Assembly: GCA_937894465.1 (NCBI GenBank)
Contig: CALCRE010000020.1
Coordinates: 1 to 39,786, forward strand
DNA length: 39,786 nt
Reading direction: 5' to 3'
Origin: an uncultured Clostridia bacterium
GTDB taxonomy: Bacteria; Bacillota; Clostridia; JAAYHZ01
This document shows positions 1 through 7,379 of the stretch, one piece after another. The notes under the pieces were generated by a model. The model ran no database searches. It saw only the letters and a list, made by a program, of their open reading frames with translations, and was not told the origin of the DNA. The translations under genes and the position numbers were made by a program. Numbering within the stretch: the stretch's first letter is position 1; each line of letters begins with the position of its first letter.

Positions 1-94
1 TTTAAGCCAGTTTCGCTCCTTTTTTTATTTTTCAACTGTCGAATAGCGGATTATATCACGAAATAATACAGTTTGTTTGTTTAATTCCCGTATC

Positions 95-124
95 AAAAAA
101 GAAAGCCTTCCGATGTCGGAAAGC
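95..124 (-). terminator. Rho-independent terminator of the DUF3298 gene
   Basis: Read on the minus strand, a 9-bp stem with one G-T pair (arms 116-124 and 105-113, two-base loop) is followed by a U-rich run (complement of 95-104). It lies about 40 bases past the DUF3298 gene stop. Confidence 0.75.
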
Positions 125-163
125 GTCTTTGTTTCACTTTTTTATATCTAATACGGAATACTT

Positions 164-778
164 TTATATGATATAGGAGACTCTGTCTAAAAGGCTGTCC
201 TCGGCAATGATATCTTGTATTTGATACAAGGGAATTGGGAAATACGGGAAACCTGCTGCATAGGGTGCAATATCATACAGGTCAAAGTATAGAATGAGGA
301 CATTATCAACAACATAAAAATTTTGATCCGGGCTGATTCCCGTAAATTCATCCAAAAGGGGAATTTCCCGTTCCTTGATTTGTGCAGCAACAAGATCCGA
401 CAAGCGTTTTACATAATCACTGTCCGGTTTAAATTGTGACTGCAACGATTTGTTTTCACCTGTTGTCACATCGAAATTCAAAGCTCCCACATAAGTCATG
501 GGGTGGGCACCGCCAAAATCACCTAATGCATGCAAAATCACACTTAATACATTGGATTGATTTGTTTTGAGTTCAAACGCCCCGGTGATATATGTAGTCA
601 AATCCGGTTGATTGAACTGAGAAATCAATCTGTTCATCATATGAATAATTTGATTGTTCATGTTTTGTTGGGCTCTTCCATCGGTCATTTCCGTCACTTC
701 AGGAAAATAGAAATCAATCAGAGGGGGAAACTTGTAGCGCATAGAACGGATATTGACCGGTAATACAGGATAATACAT
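164..778 (-). CDS. DUF3298 (RsiV C-terminal-like) domain protein
   Basis: This 204-residue protein has no signal peptide or membrane segment. The whole chain looks like a DUF3298 domain: a central GGAHP stretch, then a helix (DYVKRLSDLVAAQI), and a C-terminal block with FTGISPDQNFYVVDNVLILYF and DIAPYAAGFPYFPIP, the usual end of that family. DUF3298 is best known as the sensor part of RsiV, the lysozyme-binding anti-sigma factor. Here the domain stands alone without a membrane anchor or sigma partner, so a sensor role is not supported and the function is unknown. The longest frame begins at a GTG (787) lying inside the Shine-Dalgarno stretch AGGAAGGTG. I therefore use the ATG eight bases downstream. 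A terminator follows, and the M3 peptidase gene is divergent. Confidence 0.8.
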   Translation of the reverse strand: MYYPVLPVNIRSMRYKFPPLIDFYFPEVTEMTDGRAQQNMNNQIIHMMNRLISQFNQPDLTTYITGAFELKTNQSNVLSVILHALGDFGGAHPMTYVGALNFDVTTGENKSLQSQFKPDSDYVKRLSDLVAAQIKEREIPLLDEFTGISPDQNFYVVDNVLILYFDLYDIAPYAAGFPYFPIPLYQIQDIIAEDSLLDRVSYII

Positions 779-955
779 GATGTTCACCTTCCTAAAATGG
801 TTTTGTTCGTTATATCAGGATATGCACCATATCCTTTTATAGTGCCGCGAAATTCCAATAAAATCTAAAAAATTAATGTATTCAAAATGGTCTTGTTGTA
901 TAATCAAAAGGGAATACTAAATGGAATAAAAATAAATCTAAAGAGGTGATCCATA

Positions 956-2653
956 ATGAAATTTTCAGAATATCTCTATGAACGTCCGGATCTGGAAAAG
1001 CTCAAGGCAGATGCAGCTACTTTATTCCGGGAAATGAAGGAAACCCAAAGTGCCCTTAGCTTTGAAAATGCAGTGGATGAATTCATCGAAATGGTGAAGC
1101 ATGTTGAAAGTATGGCAACTTTAGTTCAAGTTCGCCATTCCATCAACACTAAGGATGAATATTACGAAAAGGAAAATGACTGGTGGGATGATAATATGCC
1201 CTACTTCGAAGAGTTAAATATGCAATATTACAAAATATTGATGGCTTCTCCCCACTTAAAAGCCATTCAAGAAAAATATCCGAAAACATATTTTCAATTA
1301 ATAGATATTTATCTTAAAACATTCGACCCTAAAATCATTCAGGAGTTACAAGAGGAAAACAAACTGGTGACATCGTATAATCGTTTGATTGCATCAGCTC
1401 AAATTCCATACGACGGAAAAGTGTTGAATTTAGCTCAAATGAGACCCTATACCGAATCCGCAGATCGAAAAGTCCGTAAAGAAGCTACAGAAGCATATTG
1501 GGGGTTTTTCAAAGAAAACGAAAAGCAATTGGATGAAATTTACGACAAGTTGGTTAAATTGCGGGATAAAATTGCCAAGAAACTAGGATTTAACAACTTC
1601 ATTGAATTGGGTTATTGCCGTATGAGGCGGTTGGACTACAACAAAGATATGGTGGCAGGATACCGTAAACAAATTCTCGATGAAGTCGTACCCTTAGCCT
1701 CAAAGCTCTATAAGCGGCAAGCAAAACGCATCGGTGTGGACAAGCTTAAATATTTCGATATGAATCTGAATTATTTGGATGGAAACGCTGCACCAAAAGG
1801 CAGTTTCGATGACACCATCGCAAGCGGGCGGCAAATGTATCATGAATTATCCGAAGAAACCGGAGAGTTCATTGATTTTATGATGAATAATGAGTTAATG
1901 GATTTGATTGCAAAACCGGGTAAGGAAAGCGGTGGATATATGACGTATATACCGGATTATCAATCCCCCTTCATATTTGCAAACTTCAACGGAACATCCG
2001 GAGATGTGGATGTGTTGACTCATGAAGCGGGACATGCCTTCCAAGGATATCTATCCCGCCATATAACGATTCCGGAGGTCATGATGCCCACCCATGAAAG
2101 TTGTGAAATTCATTCCATGAGCATGGAATTTATCACATGGCCTTTCATGGAAAAATTCTTCGGTGACAAAGCTGATAAATACCGCTTTGCTCACTTGGGT
2201 GACGCATTGGAATTCCTACCTTATGGTGTTTTGGTAGATCATTATCAACATGAAGTGTATGCAAATCCGGAAATGACTCCTGATGAACGCAAAGAAACCT
2301 GGAGAAGGTTGGACAAGATGTACCGTCCCCACTTGGACTTCGATGACAACGAGTTTGCTGAAAAAGGAACGTGGTGGTTACGCCAAGGTCATATTTTCCA
2401 AATGCCCTTCTATTACATCGATTACACCCTTGCTCAAGTTTGTGCTTTTCAATTTTGGAAACGTATTCATGTGGATCACGATCCTAAAGCTTGGTCGGAC
2501 TATTTGGCCATATGCAAGGTCGGTGGAACGCAAAGCTTCTTGGAGATTGTAAAGACAGCAGGATTAATATCACCTTTCGAAGACGGATGCTTGAAGAGTG
2601 TCGTAGGAGAGATTGACAAATGGCTCGAGTCCATTGACGATACAAAACTTTAA
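956..2653 (+). CDS. M3 family oligoendopeptidase (PepF-like zinc metallopeptidase)
   Basis: A cytoplasmic zinc peptidase of 565 residues that should cut short peptides, the usual role of the PepF/M3B group. The catalytic motif HEAGH is at residues 356-360, with two zinc-ligand histidines and the general-base glutamate. The third ligand is probably Glu384 in HESCEIHSM, at the expected distance. The rest of the chain is helical, and there is no signal peptide. The length agrees with M3B oligoendopeptidases. The start is preceded by AGAGGTG at good spacing. The gene is monocistronic, divergent from the DUF3298 gene, and ends in a hairpin terminator. A TATAAT at 899-904 is a likely -10 element. 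Identification to family is firm, but substrate preference cannot be read. Confidence 0.95.
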   Translation: MKFSEYLYERPDLEKLKADAATLFREMKETQSALSFENAVDEFIEMVKHVESMATLVQVRHSINTKDEYYEKENDWWDDNMPYFEELNMQYYKILMASPHLKAIQEKYPKTYFQLIDIYLKTFDPKIIQELQEENKLVTSYNRLIASAQIPYDGKVLNLAQMRPYTESADRKVRKEATEAYWGFFKENEKQLDEIYDKLVKLRDKIAKKLGFNNFIELGYCRMRRLDYNKDMVAGYRKQILDEVVPLASKLYKRQAKRIGVDKLKYFDMNLNYLDGNAAPKGSFDDTIASGRQMYHELSEETGEFIDFMMNNELMDLIAKPGKESGGYMTYIPDYQSPFIFANFNGTSGDVDVLTHEAGHAFQGYLSRHITIPEVMMPTHESCEIHSMSMEFITWPFMEKFFGDKADKYRFAHLGDALEFLPYGVLVDHYQHEVYANPEMTPDERKETWRRLDKMYRPHLDFDDNEFAEKGTWWLRQGHIFQMPFYYIDYTLAQVCAFQFWKRIHVDHDPKAWSDYLAICKVGGTQSFLEIVKTAGLISPFEDGCLKSVVGEIDKWLESIDDTKL

Positions 2654-2670
2654 AATCAAAGCATAAGAAT

Positions 2671-2719
2671 GAGAGTATTGCATACTGTCTTTCACAGAAT
2701 GCATTGCTCTCTTTTTTAT
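2671..2719 (+). terminator. Terminator after the M3 peptidase gene
   Basis: An imperfect stem of about 13 bp (GAGAGTATTGCAT pairing with ATGCATTGCTCTC) is followed by six T residues. The T run overlaps the stop codon of the convergent FMN-binding gene. Confidence 0.75.
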
Positions 2720-3102
2720 TGAACCCATCCGTTTGTAAGGGCGTCGCTTACAGCACTTTTGATTACCTCACTAGAAGTTGTAGCACCGCTGATCGCATCA
2801 ACATCAATTTTGTTTTCCCGAATCATGTCATCAGTTATTCGTTCAGCTTTTTCTCCTTTTCCATGTTCATGCTTCAAGATGTCTATTCGAATGATTTTAT
2901 GATCCTTTACTTCCACCTTTACTTCCACCTTTACCAATGTGGTTTCAGATTTCCCTATGTACACACCGTCTTGTACAGAATGTAAATCCACTTCATCAAC
3001 TCGTAGATTCTTCATGTCGCTTCCCATTTTAAAAAATAGTACGACCATTAAAATTAGGAAAATTCCTAATACCCCTGCTAAAATTTTTATTCCTTTTTTC
3101 AT
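2716..3102 (-). CDS. Membrane-anchored FMN-binding domain protein
   Basis: A 128-residue protein with an N-terminal membrane segment (about residues 6-25) and an extracytoplasmic FMN_bind-type domain. The hallmark is DAISGATTSSEVI near residues 102-114. In this family (RnfG/NqrC-like and extracellular flavin proteins) a threonine in the SGAT-T motif carries covalently attached FMN through ApbE. Thr108 or Thr109 would be the site here. No apbE or partner oxidoreductase lies nearby, so the electron donor is unknown. The start has a GAGGA ribosome binding site. A 12-bp unit repeated about 2.5 times (2905-2934) encodes the VEVKVEVK stretch. A small flavin electron-transfer protein at the outer face is the best guess. 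Confidence 0.8.
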   Translation of the reverse strand: MKKGIKILAGVLGIFLILMVVLFFKMGSDMKNLRVDEVDLHSVQDGVYIGKSETTLVKVEVKVEVKDHKIIRIDILKHEHGKGEKAERITDDMIRENKIDVDAISGATTSSEVIKSAVSDALTNGWVQ

Positions 3103-3268
3103 AGAAGTTCCTCATAAATCCTTTTTGAAATACATTTTCATTATACACTAATAAATGCGTTCTTTTTCCATTCATAATATATTGAAATCTACAGAAAATA
3201 TTATTGGATATAAGCTGTAATGTTAAGCTTTTGTTTAACAAATTCAATTTGATACAAGGAGTAAATGC

Positions 3269-3430
3269 ATGGCGAAGGCAGGAATGAGAAGACCGGATCC
3301 TAAAGAACCCCATGGAACGGAAAGCAATAAAAAAAGTCATTTCCCTAAAAATGATGTGCCCCCTGTTCCGGAAATTCAAGGAAAGGCAAAAACAACAAAG
3401 GAAAAGGCAAACCCAATAAAATATGAGTAG
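3269..3430 (+). CDS. Small basic, proline-rich protein (53 aa), unknown function
   Basis: A short frame supported by its signals: AAGGAG at 3256-3261, seven bases before the ATG at 3269, and a hairpin terminator directly after the stop. An overlapping ATG at 3265 in another frame is too close to the ribosome binding site. The product starts MAKAGMRRPDPKEPHG and contains PKNDVPPVPEIQGKAK, then a lysine-rich tail. It has many lysines, prolines and glycines, no hydrophobic segment and no cysteines. It looks soluble and disordered. I do not recognise a characterised family. A 116-residue frame on the opposite strand covers the same DNA but has no ribosome binding site. Confidence 0.6.
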   Translation: MAKAGMRRPDPKEPHGTESNKKSHFPKNDVPPVPEIQGKAKTTKEKANPIKYE

Positions 3431-3440
3431 GGCAAAAGAA

Positions 3441-3476
3441 GGGGCTGCTATTTACAAAAAGAGCAGCACCTTTATT
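3441..3476 (+). terminator. Terminator after the small basic ORF
   Basis: GGGGCTGCT (3441-3449) pairs with AGCAGCACC (3462-3470) with one mismatch, followed by a short T-rich stretch. The weak T run makes it a moderate terminator. Confidence 0.6.
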
Positions 3477-3597
3477 CTACTGTATAGAATTTTTACATAA
3501 TTTCCTTCTCTTTATCATAACTTAAGATATGTACAATCACTAAAGTATGTGTGTTATGGAAACAATCCATTTATAATAAAGTTGAAATAGAGGGTTT

Positions 3598-4713
3598 ATG
3601 TTCTTTGTAATTACCATTCGAAAAAAAGTTTTGATCTTTCTGACGGTGTTTATTATCATTTCTCTATTGACGGTCACGGGCTTGGGTATTTACCGGGCTG
3701 CCTCGTTAGATGTAATAAATCCAAACAATCCTGAGCTTACGGCATATATTGAGGATGTCATCAAAAAAAGGTACGAAGCCATACTTGAGAACAACCCGGA
3801 ATACTTAAAACCTTTCTACCATTTAAAAAGTGCCAACGGTATTAATGCATATGATCACCAAGTTAAAAAAATAAAGTACTTGTATGAGTGGTCAGCCAAA
3901 CAAGGCGTTACATTGACGGATATTGATTATAACGTCACGGTTCGACGGATCAATCATAAAGCCAATGGCTGTGCTGTAAATTTTTCGGTGTTTACCACCT
4001 ATTCCTATGCGTACAAAGATCAACCCGATGTCACAAACGGTTTTAAAACAGGATCTTATCATTCCATGGACATTTCCGGAGCAAATGATAACCGAATCAT
4101 TCAACGAGAGTGGTACACGGATCCTTTTGCCGATTCCTTGAATGCAAATTTGAAAACCGATTCCTTGACAACGATCATAACAGCCGGTCAACCTAAGGAT
4201 TTTTCCAGCTTGAATCAACGTAGAAAAGATGCCTTAGCATATGCAGAAAAATACAGTGGAGGCTCCTTGGATGTCTCAGAAGGATTTTTGTATAACAAAA
4301 AGTATAAAAACTATAACTATTCCGGAGGGGATTGTACGAACTTTGCATCTCAAGTTCTTTATGAGGGAGGTAAATTCAAGATGAACGGAACTTGGGGATA
4401 TTTTAAGGAGGGCACCAAAGCCTGGGTTAACGCCAATGCCTTAAAGGACTATTTGCTATACAGCGGTAGAGCTTCCACCGTAGCATACGGAACATACTCC
4501 CAAGTATTAAAAGCATCTTATCTTCTTCAACCCGGAGACATCATCGCCTATTGCAAAAAAGGGAAGGTCGCTCATATCTCGGTAGTTGCCGGTGCCGATT
4601 CTAAAGGCTACACATTAGTGAACTGTCATAATGCCGATCGCTTTAAAGTTCCATGGGATTTAGGATGGAGCGATTCGGGGATCACATTCCGATTGATTCA
4701 TGTTCATTATTAA
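3598..4713 (+). CDS. Amidase_6 (NlpC/P60-like fold) membrane-anchored protein
   Basis: A 371-residue protein with an N-terminal membrane segment (about 9-30) and a large extracytoplasmic part. The C-terminal 170 residues are a putative amidase domain (Amidase_6, PF12671). The motif YNYSGGDCTNFASQ holds the probable nucleophile Cys246, and GKVAHISVV (His326) and NCHNAD (His344) supply histidine candidates for the papain-like triad. Residues 40-200 form a less conserved region common in such clostridial proteins. The target is likely a peptide or amide bond in the cell wall, but this is inference. The Shine-Dalgarno (tagaggg) is modest. The gene ends exactly where the convergent ABC permease gene ends, with no spacer. 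Confidence 0.88.
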   Translation: MFFVITIRKKVLIFLTVFIIISLLTVTGLGIYRAASLDVINPNNPELTAYIEDVIKKRYEAILENNPEYLKPFYHLKSANGINAYDHQVKKIKYLYEWSAKQGVTLTDIDYNVTVRRINHKANGCAVNFSVFTTYSYAYKDQPDVTNGFKTGSYHSMDISGANDNRIIQREWYTDPFADSLNANLKTDSLTTIITAGQPKDFSSLNQRRKDALAYAEKYSGGSLDVSEGFLYNKKYKNYNYSGGDCTNFASQVLYEGGKFKMNGTWGYFKEGTKAWVNANALKDYLLYSGRASTVAYGTYSQVLKASYLLQPGDIIAYCKKGKVAHISVVAGADSKGYTLVNCHNADRFKVPWDLGWSDSGITFRLIHVHY

Positions 4714-5490
4714 TCATGATCCGGTGGATTTGTAGTGCCGGATACCGATTCGCCAAAACAGATGGCAAGGAAGAATAAAAAGCATACCTAGAATTGGAAG
4801 TAACATATTGGTGATTCGATCGGTTCTTCCGATCAGATACATAAAGGGATAGTACTGAAACAAAGCCAATGGGATTACATAAGTGAAAAACTTCAATACC
4901 TCCTCCCCATAGATCGAAAAAGGATACTTTCCGAATTCTTTTCCGCCATCAGTGAAAATATTCATAAATTCCAATCCTTCCGTGGTGAAAAAACAAAGAG
5001 ATGCATAGATGATATATAATCCGGAAAACACAAAGAAACCACCGACGACCATAAGAACCACCGTCAAAATCTTATCAAATGTCCATATCACACCGGAGGC
5101 GGGGATGGCATATATGAAAACAACAATTCCTTGAATCAATCTTCCTATCCGTGAAAACTCAATTCGAGAGGCTAACACCTGCAATATCTCATTTCGAGGT
5201 CTGACCATAATCCGATCAAACTCCCCATTGGAAATGATCCCGGAAAAAGTGTCAAAACCTCTTACAAAGCACTCAGCAAGAGAATAAGAAGTTAATATGA
5301 TTGAAAAACACAACAAAACTTCACTGAATGTAAATCCTTCCACCGCTTGAAAGCGATCAAACATAAAATACATCCCTAAGAAAACCGTGAAGGAAACCAA
5401 AAATTGTCCTAATGTTGTCATGAAAAAGGATGTCTTGTATTGCATTTGCGATTTTAACAGGATTGCTGCATATTTTAAATATAGTTTCAA
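4714..5490 (-). CDS. ABC-2 type exporter permease (PF06182-like)
   Basis: A 258-residue integral membrane protein with about six hydrophobic segments, third gene of an ATPase-permease-permease operon. The pattern of charged and hydrophobic blocks (for example RPRNEILQVLASRIEF after the second segment, and a C-terminal FILPCHLFWRIGIRHYKSTGS) fits the PF06182 family of ABC-2 permeases. These pair with a second permease of the same type. The start is a TTG at 5488-5490 behind GGAGG (spacing about 10), six bases after the preceding stop. Substrate is not evident: the family has been linked to export of drugs, peptides or lipids. It would form a heterodimer with the neighbouring permease. Confidence 0.85.
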   Translation of the reverse strand: MKLYLKYAAILLKSQMQYKTSFFMTTLGQFLVSFTVFLGMYFMFDRFQAVEGFTFSEVLLCFSIILTSYSLAECFVRGFDTFSGIISNGEFDRIMVRPRNEILQVLASRIEFSRIGRLIQGIVVFIYAIPASGVIWTFDKILTVVLMVVGGFFVFSGLYIIYASLCFFTTEGLEFMNIFTDGGKEFGKYPFSIYGEEVLKFFTYVIPLALFQYYPFMYLIGRTDRITNMLLPILGMLFILPCHLFWRIGIRHYKSTGS

Positions 5491-5496
5491 ATCTTC

Positions 5497-6300
5497 TCAT
5501 CCTCCTTGCACGATGGTTTTAGCTAATGCATGTTTCATAAACCTTTTACCGAGGAAAGTCAACAAAAGAAACCAAATAACTTGTAAAAATATGCTTTGAA
5601 GCGCTTCCGAACCGGATAGAACCCCGGTATAAATCAAAAAAGGTGTGTTTTGCATAGACCCGAAAGGTAAAATCAGGAGCACTTTTTTCAACCCTTCCGG
5701 AAAGAATGGCAAAGGAATAATTGCTCCTGTCAAAAACTCCAGTGTAGAAACGGCCAAAACTCGAATACCCACAGGAGATATGGTATAAAACATGGTAATG
5801 TAAATCAACATGCTAAAAGCTACCAACACTATAAAACCTGTGACAAGAGACAAAAGAAACAGAGCACCTTCTAATAAAGAGTTCGGCAGTGACATTTTAA
5901 AAGGTTCGGGCAAGAAAAATGCAACGAGTAATATGGGAGCACAACGCAAAACCACTCTTGATGCTCTAACTGCCATGTTTTTCAAAAACCACATAAGGTA
6001 CAAGTCAATCGGGCGACACAACTCATAGGCGATATTACCGTTAACAATACTGCTCATTATGTCATTGTCAAAATACCATGACATAAACAGTGCCAAAAAA
6101 GCTTGTTGAAGCCATATGTAACTGCTCAACTCCTTGAATGTCATGGGGAAAACATTTGCACTGTTCTTGTAGAATGCCGCAAACATTAACAAAATCATTC
6201 CTCCCCAGGCAAATTGGGTGGCAACTCCGGCATACGCTGCAGCACGGTATTGTAATCCATAGATGAATCGTATTCTAAAAAAACTTAAATACTTTTTCAT
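5497..6300 (-). CDS. ABC-2 type exporter permease (PF06182-like), second subunit
   Basis: A 267-residue permease with about six membrane segments. Its start overlaps the stop of the ATPase gene by four bases (ATGA at 6297-6300), implying translational coupling. The motif YELCRPIDLYLMWFLKN after the second segment is the counterpart of RPRNEILQV in the downstream permease and is typical of PF06182. Both permeases have similar length and topology but clearly different sequences, consistent with a heterodimeric membrane domain. Substrate unknown. Confidence 0.85.
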   Translation of the reverse strand: MKKYLSFFRIRFIYGLQYRAAAYAGVATQFAWGGMILLMFAAFYKNSANVFPMTFKELSSYIWLQQAFLALFMSWYFDNDIMSSIVNGNIAYELCRPIDLYLMWFLKNMAVRASRVVLRCAPILLVAFFLPEPFKMSLPNSLLEGALFLLSLVTGFIVLVAFSMLIYITMFYTISPVGIRVLAVSTLEFLTGAIIPLPFFPEGLKKVLLILPFGSMQNTPFLIYTGVLSGSEALQSIFLQVIWFLLLTFLGKRFMKHALAKTIVQGG

Positions 6301-7271
6301 ATGGAAAACTCCTTGTATAAAGCGACCACCATTTCCTCCGCCGTTGCACCGGATACTGACAAATCGGTGACATCCACCTGCCCGGATATATGTGAAATAG
6401 CGGATGAGACTGATAAGATCCTTGTATCCACAGTCATTTGTGCATGCCCTTCCACAGAATTCACAATAGTCAACCCCGGTATCGGTTCAACACCCTTTCC
6501 CGCATAATCCACCGTCAGTTTTTTGTATGTTTCATTCCTTTTTTTCAGTTCAGACAAAGAACCGTCCAAAAGAATCCTGCCTTTTCCGATGAGTAAGATT
6601 CTTTCTGTAAGAGCTTCAATATCTTGCATGTCATGGGTAGTCAAAATCACAGTGGTCCCCTTTTCCTTGTTCATTTCCTTGATAAACCCCCGAATTGCAA
6701 CCTTGGACACTGCATCCAAGCCGATTGTAGGCTCGTCTAGAAACAATATTTTAGGGCTGTGTAATAAAGATGCAGCAATTTCGCACCGCATTCTTTGACC
6801 CAAACTCAAGAGCCTGGCAGGTGTTCGTAATATTTCCCCTAAATCCAAAAGTTCGGTTAAAACATCTTTATTCTTGTGAAATTCTTGATCCGAAACCTTA
6901 TATATGTCCTTTAACAACTCAAAAGAGTCCACCACGGGGACATCCCACCACAATTGGGAGCGTTGACCGAACACCACACCGATTTCCTTGACATGATTGA
7001 TTCTGTCCTTCCAGGGGATTCTTCCATTGATGACACACTCACCGGCATCAGGAACAAGAATACCACTCATAATTTTGATGGTACTGCTTTTGCCTGCTCC
7101 GTTAGGACCGATATAGCCTACCATCTCACCGTCACTCACGGAAAAAGACACATGATCCAGTGCTTTTATACAGCTATATTCTTTTTTAAACAATGCTTTG
7201 GCAGCCTCTTTGAAACCGGCGTTTCGCTTGGCTGTTTTGAAGGTTTTACAAATACCTTTTAATTCAATCAT
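6297..7271 (-). CDS. ABC transporter ATP-binding protein
   Basis: The nucleotide-binding subunit of the exporter, 324 residues from the ATG at 7271. An in-frame GTG at 7274 is an alternative start, and no strong ribosome binding site is visible for either. Walker A is GPNGAGKS (about 55-62), Q-loop Gln103, signature LSLGQ (155-159), Walker B ILFLDE (175-180), H-loop His213. The C-terminal region after about residue 235 resembles the DUF4162-like tail of NatA/DrrA-type ATPases. Operon order is ATPase, permease, permease. The ATP-driven exporter role is clear, the substrate is not. Confidence 0.95.
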   Translation of the reverse strand: MIELKGICKTFKTAKRNAGFKEAAKALFKKEYSCIKALDHVSFSVSDGEMVGYIGPNGAGKSSTIKIMSGILVPDAGECVINGRIPWKDRINHVKEIGVVFGQRSQLWWDVPVVDSFELLKDIYKVSDQEFHKNKDVLTELLDLGEILRTPARLLSLGQRMRCEIAASLLHSPKILFLDEPTIGLDAVSKVAIRGFIKEMNKEKGTTVILTTHDMQDIEALTERILLIGKGRILLDGSLSELKKRNETYKKLTVDYAGKGVEPIPGLTIVNSVEGHAQMTVDTRILSVSSAISHISGQVDVTDLSVSGATAEEMVVALYKEFSI

Positions 7272-7301
7272 CACATATTACTCATTTTTAACTTATTAGA
7301 C

Positions 7302-7327
7302 CCGCCCACCCGAAAACAGGTGGGCGG
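7302..7327 (-). other. GC-rich perfect hairpin between propeller and ABC genes
   Basis: CCGCCCACC pairs perfectly with GGTGGGCGG across an eight-base loop, in otherwise A+T-rich DNA. On the minus strand it lies between the propeller stop and the ABC ATPase start. No U run follows the stem on either strand, so it is not a standard terminator. An intercistronic stabiliser, attenuator or weak terminator is possible. Confidence 0.55.
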
Positions 7328-7379
7328 CATGGATTTATTTCGATAATATTTTTACAGTTTTTGAAGACTCGTACTTTTA

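Noticed and set aside
2905..2934. Tandem 12-bp repeat (CTTTACTTCCAC)
   Set aside because: It encodes a VEVK repeat within the FMN-binding protein. It is too short and lacks spacers, so it is not a CRISPR array or other element.
3029..3379. A 116-residue minus-strand frame over the small basic ORF
   Set aside because: No ribosome binding site, overlaps the FMN-binding gene, and the plus strand has a well-marked gene there.
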